From the NCBI RefSeq assembly GCF_030704535.1, contig NC_081821.1, positions 6,525,001 through 6,589,000 of the forward strand: a DNA stretch of 64,000 nucleotides, written 5' to 3'. The notes under the pieces were generated by a model. It made no database searches. It had not been told where the DNA came from and worked only from the letters and a program-made list of their open reading frames with translations. Shown here in pieces: positions 11,813 through 25,407 of the stretch. Made by a program: the position numbers and the translations under genes. Position 1 is the stretch's first letter; every line of letters begins with the position of its first letter. The stretch is from Vitis vinifera (Eukaryota > Streptophyta > Magnoliopsida > Vitales > Vitaceae).

Positions 11813-14800
11813 GAGTGTTAGTCCACTAGAATAGAGAACAATGGGCCCGACTTCGTCCTCAGCCAATTAAGTGGCCGCCCGCTGCCCCTGTTTTGAGAAA
11901 ACGGACTCATTTTTCTGAGGCACTCATCATCCATGCTCTGTCTAACCAAAAATTAAACTTCCCTGTCTCGATGAACATTGCTGAATTTGACTGACAATGA
12001 CCTCAATTCATATCATACCACACACGCTTCTGCATAATATTTATCTCTATCTATACAAAACTTAAGTCGCTTTTCTATCTTTTGGCTCACAATTTTTTAA
12101 AATTAATACCACCCATCATTACATCACTCTTTATCAAATTTTTTTTTTTTTTTTTTAAAGGAAATAAAATGAGGTCACAACATGGAAAAGAAGGAAAGGA
12201 AAAGGGACATTGACTTAACCCTTTTTAATGGCTATCTTAATTGTTTCGTGTCCTTTCTGTATTAACTATTTCATTAATCATTAATTTGGTTTTCATAATC
12301 CTAAGTGACAATTAATGTATTGTATTTATTTATTTATTTAGAGGGGACAAAAAAAAGAAAAAAAAATGAAGGCCAAGGATCAGTACAAAAGGAAAGCCCA
12401 CATGTACAGTGACAATGGGTCGTGGAAAGAAATTAGCCCAACCAAATAATTGATCGATTTTTTGTGGAAGCCCATTTTTCAGTCCTTGGATTTAAAGCTG
12501 AACACAAAATAAAGAGCTTCATCATATGCACCCTGGTGAAATATGGCTACATGTATGATTGTTTAAACCTTAAACCACAAACCCGAAACCTGATAAAATA
12601 AAGTTGGACTAAACCTTAGTCAGAAAAGAAATCATGGATTATTTTGAAAGAAGCTAAGGCATCACCGGCCAGGGATTGAAAGAGGGGAAAGAGATCTGTT
12701 TCTAATAGATTGTGACAACATTTAAGTGGGTATGCAACAACCCATTCCCCAAAAGCCTCCAATGCGAGGGTTCAACCCCTAATCAAGTGAATCGTCTAAC
12801 TAATCACACTGAAAGCTTTTGTGAATGTTAGTGGCCCATGGGCCATAAGACAGGGACCCAAGACGCATGGGTCAATGTTATGGTGATCTCACCAGGGTCC
12901 AGGTATGCAGGACTCACCACGCTATTCCAACCAACTTATATGGCGGCCAAAAGCTGAGAGCCCAGCATGCATTTGGGGAGAGGAGTGAAGAATCTCTCCC
13001 AATCTTTTCAAGTTAGTCAGCAATCATCTGTGCTTGAATCAGCCCACCTTTTATTTGGTTTGTTGCTTGGATTTATCAGACTAATTGGTTGATGCTATTT
13101 GGCACTGTTTCACATCACAATCGCAACAAAGATTCATGTTTTCAATTTTGGTTTCCATTTTTTTCAGTAGTGTGGTGGGAGCAGCCACGTACTGAGCCCC
13201 AAAATTTGTGATGATGCTTGGCACGTACTGGGCGGCCAATCACATTTGGTGGTTCGACACTGAGTTTTCCATGGGCACATGCAACATATGTGGTCCTCCA
13301 GGCCGGTGACGCACCGACCCTGGCTGACTTGCCCTCATTCCCCTGCTTTTATTGGTACGAGCTGGCCGGCTCCAGAGGCTACTGTCCCCACAATTCCACC
13401 TCCACTGTCCACCCTTTTCATTCACCAAATTTGTACACGAGATCATTTAATTTTTGCAATCTCTGCGCATGCCTTCTTTTGCAGGGAATTCTTGCACTTT
13501 CCAGTCCAAATTCAAAGCTTAGAAATCATTAAGTCAATTTTCATGTAATTTCTCTCAGGGTCTAATGATCATGTGTACTGTGAATCTTAATCCGGGCTTT
13601 TCAATGGACCAAAGCTGGGCTGATTCTAGAGGGCCATAATTGAGCCTAATGCTGATCAAGTCTGGTGAGCTTGATCCAGGCTTGGAAATGAAAAGGGATC
13701 AGAACCTGGGGGTGCAGCCTAATATCAGAGCTCTGAGAAAACATAAAGGGAACCAAATTTTTTCGGGAATATTGCTTGCCAGGGGTAAACCAAGATATAT
13801 AGGAATGGAATAGACTTCATTTGGGACTCCATGAAAACAGGCCATTTCAGAAGTCTAATCCCTCGTAAACAGAAGAATCCATGGATTGTGGATTTGATAT
13901 TTTGTATTTTTCATGGAAGAGCATTCAAACAGAAGGTTTTCAGTTAGGAATGATTGATAAAAAGGTCAGTATAATTTGAAACTTTTGCAAATAATTCAAG
14001 ACAAGTGGTTCATTCTTATTCTTAAATTGAGCATTTAGTACTTGAAGAACTGCCCAAGTCTAGTTGAACATATCTCTCCAGTAGATTTTGTTTACTTGAT
14101 ACAAAGGTGAGTATGACTGGAAGAAAAATCTATATAAAAGAATCAGGTTACACGGTTGGGATCTGTTTATATTAGTCAAAGCAACTCTGGAAGTTGTCGT
14201 GGGAGTATTTAAGACTACTGGATTGACACAAGCATTCTGATATTCTTTCCCCACTGGACAGTCTCAAACTTCCACAAGGATTAAAGAATAAGAATCAAAT
14301 ATGAACTGAATCCAAATGAGGTCACTGTAAGTCATCTTCCATTGTGAAAAAGCCAAAAAAACACAAAAACAACTGGGGTAACATGTTCTCTTTGGCACTG
14401 AGCAAATGGAGAAAGTCAAGATTATTGATTCTATCTGCTAATGGTCTTACCAATCAGCCAATCAGACAGTTCTATCTGACCCTCATGCCAGTTTATCCCT
14501 GAGAATATATCCCACTACCGCACCATGACAAGGACAAGCCGGTTTTCCCCAGTCTCTACCACTCTCATCGAACAAACATACAACCTGCTATTTTTTCCTT
14601 CTCTTTTTTAATCTTACTAATTTCTTTTACTGGCATTCAATAAATGGGGGTACATGGGAATAAATACTGGGTTGGTAGTCTCCACCATTTAAGGACTTCA
14701 AACCACTCGCTTCGAAGATATCTTGGATCATGTATAATAAATATATATCTGTAATCATGCCCACTCATCTAAACGACAGTGGGAAAAATGATCTGTAGAC

Positions 14801-15842
14801 CACCTAGGGAAACTGATATGATCCAGAAACACCATATCATAATGAGGCAAGGAGCTTAATGAATTTAGTGGTTAGAGGGAGCATATCAGATTATCAATCC
14901 AAGTTGAGGTCTCCAGAATGAGTTGAGTAAAGACAAATGATATGAATTTGAGCCAACAATATAAGATCTAAGGGCCATGATTTAATCATAGATTAAAGAG
15001 ATGGTGTAAGAACTTCTGCTTCTTCTGAAAGAAAAGAAAAAAAATGTCATTTTTTTGCTGATATGAGAGGTCAAAATGGGATGACAGAAAGACAGTGGAA
15101 GCAGACAAAGCTTCAATTCCTTTCGAGTTTAGCTTTAGGACACAGTGGTGATACCACTACTGGGGTGGGTGATTGTGGGTGGATCACGTGGGGTATGTCT
15201 GGAAAGCTAGACTCTTAACTTTAGCTTCAAGTACAATATCATACCATTATGGCCTCATAATCATCTAGCCCACTTTCTCCATCAAGTATGAATCTCATCT
15301 TGTGATCTCCATACCTTGATGTTTTCTGTATGTCAATGAGCTCAGGCACCAATCGTAATTCGACACTACATGTGATCCCCATTTTAATGACTCATATCCA
15401 CCCTCTACAACATGATTGCATTCTTACACCTGTATGCCGGTAGAGTCTTCATTTCTAGCTAGTAATACAACCGAATTAGATAAAGGAGAACACAAAATCT
15501 CATGCCAGTGTGAGGGTTTGATTCCCCATTTTTCCTTTAGCTCTTTTTCTTTCGATTTATGCATTTAAATGAAAATTCAAGATAAGAACATCTCTGAATT
15601 GCTATGTGTCGTTATGTGTCGCTCTCAGGGATACTGTCCTACCAACATTGTTGGGGTAAAAAGGTCTTACGAGTATGAATGTCAATTTTCATGTAAGTCT
15701 AGACCTTTCTCTTGGAGTTTAATAAACCATATTTCCTGGGCCTTTAAATATGACTCTCTCCATCACCTCCCTCTCTAATTCAAACAACATTTTAGCTATC
15801 AAGTCTTCTATAACCAGAGATCCTACACAAGCTGGGAAAGAA
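11813..15842. other. Spacer and upstream region of the NPF gene
   Basis: No supported gene. The frame at 13218-13532 and its overlapping shadows have no domain and disagree between frames. A tcacgtgggg G-box-like motif lies near 15184. A TTTAAATA-type box near 15745 lies about 100 bp before the first NPF exon end and could be its TATA element. Confidence 0.4.
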
Positions 15843-18639
15843 ATGGTGGGAGTTCCTGTTCTTGCTCTGTTATATTTTTCATCTCTTTTTGTTTGTCTTT
15901 ACTTTCTCTTCTGAACTTAATTCTTTCGGGCTGTTGTCTTAGGATGGAGAGCAGCAGCTAAGCACATGGGAAGGGTATGTAGATTGGAGGAACAGACCTG
16001 CTGTGAAAGGCCGTCATGGAGGCATGCTTGCTGCCTTCTTTGTCTTGGGTTAGTAACTAAAGCTTCCATAACTATGGCACAACTAAAATTTGGTTTCTGC
16101 ATGGAGTTATTCATGCATACAGAAACAGTTTCTAATAAGGAGCCTTAGATTATTCTTATTCCCATTTTTTTATTCAATTTTTAATTTATTTTTTATAATC
16201 TGGATCGAAGAAGTGCATCACAAGGATTTGACTGATTTTTTCTAATGTAAACCATAGTTGTTGAGGTGTTGGAGAACTTGGCATACCTGGCAAATGCAAG
16301 CAACCTTGTGCTTTATCTGTCAAAATTCATGCATTTTTCACCATCCAGTTCTGCCAATATTGTTACCAACTTCATGGGCACGGCCTTCCTCCTTGCTCTC
16401 CTTGGTGGCTTCTTGTCTGATGCTTTCTTCTCAACTTATCTCATCTATTTGATAAGTGCTGCAATAGAACTTGTGGTAAGAATTCTATGAAGATAAGCTT
16501 CTAAATGCCTTGTTTCAGTAATTTTATCCTTCTATTTATTATTTCCTTGCAACCAATCCTTCAAGATTTCATGTAGGCAAGCAGAAGCTATAATCTTGTT
16601 ATCATAGATGTTCTGCATTCGATTTAAATATTACTACTTTCACAGAGTTTTTGTCATTATATAGTCCCTGCAGACATCGATCATGATCATTTTCGTTTTC
16701 AGATTGCAAGGTTGTCAGACTCATCACCGATCAATGGCATCACTAGTAGGGAAAAAGAGAATCCCATGGGACTGTGGTCCCTTCTGGGATACTATTAAGT
16801 AGGGCCAGCATACCCCATGTCTGTGTATGGCTCTCCACTGTAGTATCTCTATGGTCTTTTCTAGAAGGACATTGAACCATACAGCGACTCTTCCCTACAA
16901 AGGCCTGTGCCATGTGCATTAGCCAAGTTGTTAATAGACCACACATGGAATCCCACCTGACAATAATTTTGTGAAGAAGATGCTTTTGTCATTTGTGGGG
17001 TTGTAACTCATCTCCATCCAATGATATACAAGAAAAAAATGAAGAAAAAGATCACATAAATTAGTGTCCACAGCCCCATTACACGAGTTGTCCGATTACA
17101 TGCCTAATTTTAACTGTTCGTACAGGGTTTGCTAATACTTGCAATCCAAGCTCACGTGCCTTCACTGAAACCACCGGCCTGTGATTTGGGCAACATCAGC
17201 AATCCATGCAGGGAAGCTGATGGTGGGAAAGCAGGAATGTTATTTGCAGGCCTCTATCTTGTAGCATTAGGTGTTGGAGGAATAAAAGGTTCACTTCCAC
17301 CACATGGGGCTGAGCAGTTTGATGACAATACCCCCAAGGGAAGGAAACAGAGATCAACATTTTTCAACTACTATGTGTTCTCCCTCTCTTGTGGGGCTCT
17401 AATTGCAGTAACTTTTGTGGTATGGATTGAAGACAACAAGGGCTGGCAATGGGGTTTTGGTATCTCCACTGCATCAATACTGATCTCTATCCCAATATTC
17501 CTCCTTGGCTCTGCCACTTACAGAACCAAAATTCCCACAGGAAGCCCCATCACAACCATCGTCAAGGTAGAATCCTGATTAGTACCTCTTAAAAGAATCG
17601 AGTTTTACTAACTTTGCAGCTGGAGCCTAGCTAAACACAGATTTCTTCTCGGCCTTGTGTCCAACAGGTTCTGGTTGCAGCAATTTGCAATGCCTACAAG
17701 CTCAGAAATTGCAGCAATTCTGTCATGAGCATGGCCACGAGCCCATCATATACCACCGAAATCGGCGGGAAAGAAGAAAGCTGTTCCAAAGAAATGGTGC
17801 CTAGGCAAGCTCCAACAGAAAGCCTCAAGTTCCTTAATAATGCAGTGATAGACAAGCCATTCCATTCAGCATTAGAATGCACAGTAAAGCAAGTTGAAGA
17901 AGTAAAGATAGTGCTTAGGATTCTACCCATCTTTGCTTGTACCATAATGCTCAACTGCTGCCTTGCCCAACTGTCCACCTTTTCTGTCCAACAAGCAGCT
18001 ACCATGAACACCAAGCTCGGAACCTTGAAGGTCCCACCAGCTTCTCTCCCCATCTTTCCTGTCCTCTTCATCATGATCCTTGCACCAACCTACAACCATA
18101 TCATCATCCCATTCACCAGGAGAACAACTAAAACCGAAATGGGGATAACCCATCTGCAGCGAATTGGGACAGGGCTAATTCTCTCCATTGTGGCCATGGT
18201 AGTGGCAGCCTTCGTGGAGATAAAGCGAAAAAGGGTGGCAGCAGAATCAGGACTAGTACATTCCTCAGAACCTCTACCAATCACGTTCTTTTGGGTGGCT
18301 CTGCAGTACTTGTTCCTGGGGTCTGCTGATCTTTTCACCTTGGCTGGACTGATGGAATTCTTCTTCACAGAGGCCCCTACAAGCATGAGATCTTTAGCGA
18401 CCGCCCTTTCCTGGGCCTCACTGGCCATGGGTTACTACCTCAGCTCTGTGCTTGTATCAATAGTCAACAGTGTCACCAATTCCTACAGTCACCATGCATG
18501 GCTCTTCGGCAACAACTTGAATCACTATCACCTTGAGAAGTTCTACTGGTTGATGTGCGGACTAAGTGGATTAAACTTTTTGCATTATCTTCTCTGGGCA
18601 AGTCGCTACAAGTACAGGACTGCAAGCCCAGATAACTGA
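15843..18639 (+). CDS. NPF4-type NRT1/PTR family transporter
   Basis: Five coding exons: 15843-15845 (only the ATG), 15943-16048, 16258-16475, 17126-17566 and 17668-18639. They total 1740 nt for 579 residues, with all phases agreeing. The protein opens MDGEQQLSTWEGYVDWRNRP, runs through VVEVLENLAYLANASNLVLY and GGIKGSLPPHGAEQFDDNTP, and ends LLWASRYKYRTASPDN. It matches the Arabidopsis NPF4 group (NRT1.2/AIT1 = NPF4.6, NPF4.5, NPF4.7) closely throughout, including length. The family has 12 membrane helices with a long hydrophilic loop after helix 6, here about residues 265-320. Members move nitrate and, in NPF4, abscisic acid into cells at the plasma membrane. The helix-1 motif reads EVLEN rather than the ExxER of most proton-coupled members, as in NRT1.2. 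Substrate is inferred; which NPF4 subtype it is, is unsettled. Confidence 0.93.
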
Positions 18640-19041
18640 CTATATCGTGTAGCTAATTGAATCTAGATACTGGTCTCCATTATTATAATTCCCGGTTGGG
18701 AACATGTTTCATATTCAATCTTGACATGTATTAATACTTAAGAATGTGTTCAGACAATTGGCAATTTCTTTGGATATGCAACTTTCCCACTAGTTTGAGT
18801 CTTTGAGACCTTCAACAACCAACGAAATGCTGATGGTAGAGTGCAAAAAGTAATCTAAAATTTCGGCGTGTTGGAAAGGGATCGTACATTCTCATTCACT
18901 TGACTAAGAAAAATTAACAAGGTAATATTTTCCAGAAACCAAAAAACAACTAAAACAAATGCTTGTATAATACAGAATTCTTACAACATTTATTTATACC
19001 CAAGAAGGAAAAAACCAAAACCAAAACCAAAATGGGAAAAA
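18640..19041. other. Converging 3' ends of the NPF and RIQ-like genes
   Basis: The stop codons of two converging genes are 402 bp apart, so both 3' UTRs and poly(A) sites must fit here. The right half is A-rich on the + strand. No other feature seen. Confidence 0.4.
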
Positions 19042-19864
19042 TCACTCGGCTTCCTGTAACCCACCCAACACAACCGACCCAACAACCAATCCGGTAGCTC
19101 CCACTACAAGAGCGCCGGCAATCAGTGCCTGAACCGCAATGAGAGCCGCAGAGTCATCAGGGATCAAAACAATGGCTGCTATCGCAGCTACGAATATGGG
19201 CAGTGCAGCCGATGCTAACGCCGACGGGGAGAAGCTCGCCGCCTTCTCGAGGAGGCTGAGCAAGCCCAGGTCCTCCGCCTTGGAGAAAACCCCAAGCTTC
19301 TCTATGGAGGAAAGCGTAAACCCTAGCTCCTCAGCCTTGGACAAGAGTCCTGATTTTTCTACATTACTCAGAACCTTCTTCTTCTCCAGATTCTTGAAAA
19401 CGTCCACCTCCACCTCTTCGCTTCCCTCCACGAATATTCCTGCTCCGAACCACTCTTTCTTCCAATTCTCATCGTATCTGTTCACCTGCGCTTCAAATTG
19501 TGGTGGCAAAATGAAATTAACCCTCTGTTGGGCTGCTGGGAAATCAGAGGAGAAGGAAGTGAATTGTAACCTATATTTCTAGGTCTCGTGCTTCAATTTT
19601 CCTCCTAACTAAACAACTCAAGTGTATTTCTTTTTCTAAATTTTCTTGGCAACCAAACTAAACTAGGGAAAGAGTTTTGTATTCTACAATTTAAATCTAG
19701 ACGAGTGCCAGCAAAGATTAAGTTACCTTCTTCTTAGAGGCCATGGCGAGAATTCTTAACGGCTTTTTGGCGGGAAAGTCACGACGAAATCGGGACTTGG
19801 TGGGGTAAAGATTGTGCTCGAGTTTTCGAAGAAAAGCAGCTGGAGATGCCGTAGTGACCGCCAT
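19042..19864 (-). CDS. RIQ1/RIQ2-like thylakoid membrane protein (DUF1118)
   Basis: Two coding exons on the minus strand, 19864-19727 and 19524-19042, give 206 residues. The first exon (MAVTTASPAAFLRKLEHNLY then a Ser/Arg-rich stretch) reads as a chloroplast transit peptide. The second holds QVNRYDENWKKEWFGAGIFV, a central part with repeated E-x-x-G-[VL]-[LF]-S-x-[AV]-E units (about residues 80-130), and two C-terminal hydrophobic segments (ALASAALPIFVAAIAAIVLI and ALIAGALVVGATGLVVGSVV). This layout fits the DUF1118 family. Arabidopsis RIQ1 (At5g08050) and RIQ2 (At1g74730) sit in grana and affect LHCII organisation and non-photochemical quenching. Membership is clear to me; which of the two it matches is not. 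The first exon end (AAG|GTAACT) and the acceptor at 19525-19526 keep phase 0. Confidence 0.8.
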
Positions 19865-21536
19865 AGATTCGGAGTAGAGATATTGTCGAGTTTTCAGTTT
19901 TCACAGTGAATTTTCGAGCAAACCAAACATCACCTCTGTAATCTTGGATCGATTATATCAGCCAATCAAAATGGGGACTGCCCTATCTGCGGCAAAAATA
20001 GATAATTTATCGGGAAAAATATAAAAAGTGTCAAATGACGAAATTAGCCTTCTCTATTTGCAGAATGACAAAGTGTTCCCTCGTTCTTTTAATTTTTCTA
20101 ACATATTATATGATTTCATCAAACGTAGTTTTTTCATATGATTTTTCAAAAATCAAATAAAAGTACGAATTAAATTTGATTCTATTTTAATATTTGTTAA
20201 AAAAATTTATGAAATCTATATCAGTATTGTAACTTAGTATCCATTTATATACATTTTATTTTCCAATTTTAAATTAAGAAAATAGCAATAACAATTTTTA
20301 CAAGCCTACATTTTAATTATAATCTTAATTATAAGAATAAAAATTAATTCAATAATTTTTTATTTATAATTATAATTTTATTTTATATAATAAATTTTTT
20401 TAAATAGATTTAATTTTAATTTAAAAAATAATTTAGTATAGTTTTCATAAATCTACCACTTTTATTACATTTTTAAAATCTTAATTAATATTTTTTTAAT
20501 TATAAATTAATAATAAATGAGTTATACTAGATTTATGATTAAACATAATATGATTTTACCCTAAAAACAAGTCATAAAAACTAATGATAAATATAAATAG
20601 TAAATTATTTAATTTGCTTCATTATAATTTTTTTCTCTTAATGAAAAAGTTAGAAAAAGGGAAATAGTTGTTCTTTATTTGGGTGAAATGAGATAGAAAA
20701 TAATTTTTTAAAAAAAAGATATTATAATTAAAAAAATTTAAATATATTTTCCTTAAGAAAAAAAAAAAAAGAAAAATTTGGGAAAGTAAATCTATTAACA
20801 ATTTAATTTTATTTCTTTCAAAATTTTCATGAATAACCAATTAGAAAAATTTTTATTATCATTTTCTTTTCTTCTATTTTTTTCTTTCTTATTTCCTTTC
20901 TTCGAAATTTTCCAAAATTAAATATAATATTTTTTTGAGTAATATATAACAAGAAAATCAATAAAAAAAATATAGAACAAAAGAATGCAACATAAGAGGA
21001 AAAAAAAATCTTATATAATATGAATATTTTATAATAAATAAAAAATCTATATTACCTAATTTATTTCATCATCATTTTTATTTTTTATTAAAATAATTTT
21101 AAAAATATTATCCTAATTTTTAGTGCTTTCTTTAACCCTTTAATGGAAAATCAATTCTTATAAATGGTTCGATCAAATGATTCAAAATTTTAACTTTGTT
21201 ATGTTAAATAACTAAAAAGGATTTTAGTTTAAGAGAAATTTAATATAAATCAATTAAAAATAGGGTTTGGTTTAATGTAATTTTCATAAATTGATTAAAA
21301 TAAGTTTATTTTAGAATTTTAATTTTTATGACATGAATGAATTAATAATAAAAATTTTGATTAAGAAAAGATAAATTCTAATATAAAATTATTTAATCAT
21401 AAAAACATTTATTTTACAGAAATGGTAAATATGAAATCAAAAGGCTATAAAATTTCAAAATTCATTTAGTGCCTTTAATTAGTTAGTCAGATCTACTAAA
21501 CAAATTTTAAGAGTTGATTTGACTAGTTGTAGGAAG

Positions 21537-21608
<72 letters not shown>

Positions 21609-22053
21609 TTAACGAATCGAAGAGTTTTTGATATTTTTGATAATCCAAACAATTTAAATATAAATAAATAAAAAATGTTGTGTGATTTGTGGAGTGTTAG
21701 TTGGAAATGACGTTCAAGCCTCCTACAATAGAGTAAAAGTGAGTTTGAGAATAATTTTAAAAAATATTTATAATTTTTTTAATATTTTAAAATTTTTAAT
21801 TTTCAAATATTAAAATACTCGAATTTCAAATACACTCAAAAGTCAAGACTCTTGATTATGATAATGTTGGTGCTTTCGGGGAGGTAGTTTTGGAAAATAA
21901 CCAATTGTGAGATTTAAGTTCAAATGTAAAGTGAAGTAGCAATCTTTGACTCTAATGACCCATCAAATTACGAGTCCTCTTCTTACTCAACTTTCTATAC
22001 CGTATGCATTTGAAGTATCAACCCTATTTCATTTGTGATTAATTTGAAAGCCA
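19865..22053. other. AT-rich spacer between RIQ-like and polygalacturonase genes
   Basis: The first 130 bp carry the RIQ-like leader and promoter. From 20090 to 21700 almost all sequence is A/T runs with no frame. A possible further copy of MITE family C (gagtttgagaataatttt ... aatttcaaatacactc) spans about 21735-21845. Confidence 0.4.
21541..21604. repeat. (AT)n microsatellite
   Basis: About 32 uninterrupted TA units lie in the spacer upstream of the first polygalacturonase gene. A tract this long is likely length-variable between individuals. Confidence 0.95.
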
Positions 22054-24740
22054 ATGGCTTTTCCACGCTCAACTTGTTTGCTTCTACTCTTGGCTTCATT
22101 TTTGCTAACTCCATTGGAAGGTCATACTTTTAATGTCATGGACTATGGTGCAATTGGAAATGGCAGAACCGATGACAGTGAAGTAAGCATTTAGTTTGCT
22201 TGGCTAATGGCTAATGGCTACCCTCTTCCATTTTTTGATTATTTAAATGGCATTTATTGGTATGATCACATTTCGATCTTATAATTCCTAGGCTTTCATG
22301 AAAGCTTGGAGTGATGTGTGCAAGGCTTCAGCTTCTCCAACGTTTCTTGTTCCTGGAGACAGAAGGTTTTTGATCAATCCCGTCGTCTTCGAGGGCCGCT
22401 GTAGGTCCAAAAAAATTAAGTTCAAGGTCTCATCTTGTCCATTTCCTTCTCTCGTTAACCTTAGTTTGTGCATGGTTGTATTTCTATTGCGACTGTTAGT
22501 CATTTTTTTGGCAGGTAGATGGGACTATAACGGCGCCAAGTGAACCTTCAAAATGGAAATGCATTAATAAGCAATGCCATAGTTGGATCAGCTTTAAGCA
22601 TGTAGATGGCCTTGTCATCTCTGGTTCTGGCACCATTGACGGCAATGCAGAGAAATGGTGGAAGCAAGGTCGTGTTACGGTATGATGTCTAGCCATATAT
22701 ACACCTTTAGTATAATGAAGTAATTTTAGATGCTAAGTTTGAGATCGTTTATGGGGTGGTTGCTTCTAGCTTCTAATGCCACTGCCTTTTCTTTGATCTT
22801 TTCAGGGAGCGAGGCCAAATGTGAGTTCATCACTACCTTAATTCTATATGTAAGTCATAATATATGCTATATATATATATGCCTAATTTATTAACTGCAG
22901 ATTGCATGTATTCCTTGACTAATTTACAGGCTTTGGTAGTAGCAAGATCCAACAATGTCCAATTACATGATCTAAGTTTCAAAGACAATCCCCACATGCA
23001 TGTAGTCTTTCATCACTGCGACGGGGTGAAGATTTCACATATATCAATAGATGCACCTGAGGACAGTCCTAATACTGATGGTATTCACCTCAAAGAGACT
23101 GCCAGTGTCATCATAGAACATTGTACCATTGGCACTGGTATTTCCTTGTTACAAGATCATATATTAGCACCTAAAAGTAAGAGTTAAGATTTCGTTGTTA
23201 CATATTGCATGCTAATTTACCTGAAATGCAGGCGATGATTGCATTTCGCTGGTAGATGGATCAACTCATATTGACATGAGACACATTAAATGCGGTCCTG
23301 GGCATGGCATAAGGTTCAAATTGATATTATTTTCGTCTCTGCCATAAGATCAAATTTATGTCTCTTTATCGTCTAGCTAGCATATAGATTATTTATTTCA
23401 ATAATGGGTTTAACTTCATTTTGTGTTCAATACAGCATTGGAAGCCTGGGAAAATTCGGACTGAGCGAGACAGTAGAATATATTCATGTTAAGGATGCTC
23501 AATTTACAGGGACAACAAATGGCGTTAGAATAAAGACATGGCAGGTACTTTCAATGGAAGCAATTAATGATGTAACTATCGGCTCTCAACCATATAGATA
23601 TATATCACCTATTCTAAACCTAAAGGTCCTCATAGTTTTAAAGTATATCTATATATTTAAGAACTCATACTTATATAACATCATCTATATACATACAATA
23701 TCATTGTTGTGTTTTATGAAATTTTAGAGCCAAATAGATGGTACCTTTTACGAAACAAAACAAAACTCTAACACTAAGATCGGATATTAGTTTTGATATC
23801 ATTTGTTGTTAACCTACCATGTAGATATTGTTTGCTTGGATCCAAACGACCCTCATGATTATAAAACAAGTCTATATAATTAAGAGGGTATGTATAATAT
23901 TAGGATATTTTTCCATTATTCCATGTGATATCATAATGAAAATATAGATTTAATATTGATATAATATAAAGTATAATTACTATCAAGTACTTATTGAAAT
24001 TGTAGAGCCAAATAGGTAGTACCCTTTATGGAACCAAACATACCCTAACACTAAAGTCGGAGATTACTTCTTATGTCATTTGTAACAATTCAATCATATA
24101 GATATTATTTATTTTGAGTCCAAACGAATATGTGACTTTAAAATAAGTAAGGGTAGGTATAGCATCAGGAATTTTTTCCATTATTCCATGTGATATCACA
24201 GTGAAAATACAGATTTAATATTGATATAATACAGAGTATAATTTCTAACCAGTACTTGATTGTATATATTCAGGGAGGCCGAGGTCATGCAAGGAACATG
24301 ATTTTTGAGAAAATCAGATCTTCCGATTCTGAATATCCTATCATCATTGATCAATTTTACTGTGATCATACAGAATGCCACGACAAAGTGAGTATCTATA
24401 ACAGTGTTGATTAGTGATCTTGACCCAATTTCAAGAAGTAACAATGGGATTGGTTATTGGGAAAATTTGCTTAATTTGTTTCTACTCACAGCCTAATGCA
24501 GTGGAAATTCGCAATATCTCATACATTGATGTAAAGGGCACGTCAAAGAAGGAGACTGCAGTGAAGATTGCATGCAGTGACACAGTTCCATGCAGAGATA
24601 TATTCATACAGAACATAAACTTGATCTATGATCAGTCAGGAAAGCAAGCCTCAGCTTACTGCAAAAATGTTATTAATGGATACTACCACGGAGTAGTCAG
24701 ACCCAATATATCTTGCTTGCAGAACGACAAACTCCCGTAA
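22054..24740 (+). CDS. Polygalacturonase-like GH28 enzyme, tandem copy 1
   Basis: Nine coding exons: 22054-22182, 22292-22426, 22515-22679, 22806-22820, 22930-23137, 23232-23313, 23436-23544, 24274-24387, 24492-24740. Together 1206 nt, 401 residues, all phases consistent. A signal peptide ([18 protein letters not shown]) precedes [18 protein letters not shown]. All four GH28 signatures are present: SPNTDG (about 196-199), GDDCIS (218-223), CGPGHGIS (238-245) and RIK (276-278). These hold the catalytic Asp residues, His and substrate-binding Arg/Lys, so the enzyme should hydrolyse galacturonan in the cell wall. Conserved C-terminal cysteines ([18 protein letters not shown]) are kept. Exon 4 is only 15 nt. 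Intron 7 is 729 bp, much longer than in the neighbour, because of an internal duplication. Endo or exo action cannot be told. Confidence 0.92.
23727..24259 (+). repeat. Tandem duplication inside intron 7 of polygalacturonase copy 1
   Basis: Two diverged copies with a spacing of about 277 bp begin tagagccaaatag at 23726 and 24003 and share ccattattccatgtgatatc and gatttaatattgatataata. The equivalent intron of the neighbouring gene is 78 bp and lacks this sequence, so it was gained after the gene duplication or lost in the other copy. Confidence 0.75.
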
Positions 24741-25407
24741 TTGTATATATAGGATATAGAATTCTAGGACACTTGATTTTTATTTTAGGTACAACCTGTT
24801 TGCGCAGTTCTAGTTCGTCCTCCATCACAGTTCTGCTTATGAATAATGGATTGTTTCGTATCGAATTGGTGGCATGACTCAATAGACAAGAAGACATACC
24901 TGAACTTGGAGTTGTGCGGTACCATGATGGTTGAAAGGCAGCCTGAAAGAGTGGGAAGGACATGAACTTTCTATTCGTTTCATCGTATTTGTGGGAATTA
25001 TTGGTCTTATACTCAGGGAACAAATTATATATATGAGTGGTACTTGGGCCTTGCTTACTTGCAATGAACTTTACATATATTAGAACTGAGATTATAAATA
25101 TCATTGTCTTTAGAGATGGAATTCAAGTGTAGGGTATGTCCTAAGCAAGAATAGCTGTCTCTGAGTTTACTTTTAAAAACTAGAACAAAAAAATCAAATC
25201 ATTAGAATAAGGAATATATATTAACGTCTCACGCACATTTGAAAAACATCATTCTACGCTATGAAAAACTGAATGACCATTCTTCAATGTTGAATGGAGA
25301 AGCACATACCTATCCAATCAAATGATTACTGACAAAGCAAATGTCCCATTGGTATATATACATATATAAGTGTCCTTGATTCTCATTTCCTCTGGCATTG
25401 AGATCAA
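24741..25407. other. Intergenic region between the two polygalacturonases
   Basis: Holds the 3' UTR of copy 1 and the promoter of copy 2. A TATATAAG box at 25362-25370 lies about 40 bp before the copy 2 ATG, implying a very short leader. No further gene. Confidence 0.5.

Noticed and set aside
12760-12800. B-box-like ggttcaacccc
   Set aside because: No A box at the right distance and no cloverleaf.
13218-13548. Overlapping frames on both strands of 68-104 codons
   Set aside because: Several frames are open at once because the stretch is less AT-rich than its surroundings; none resembles a known protein or has fitting splice partners.
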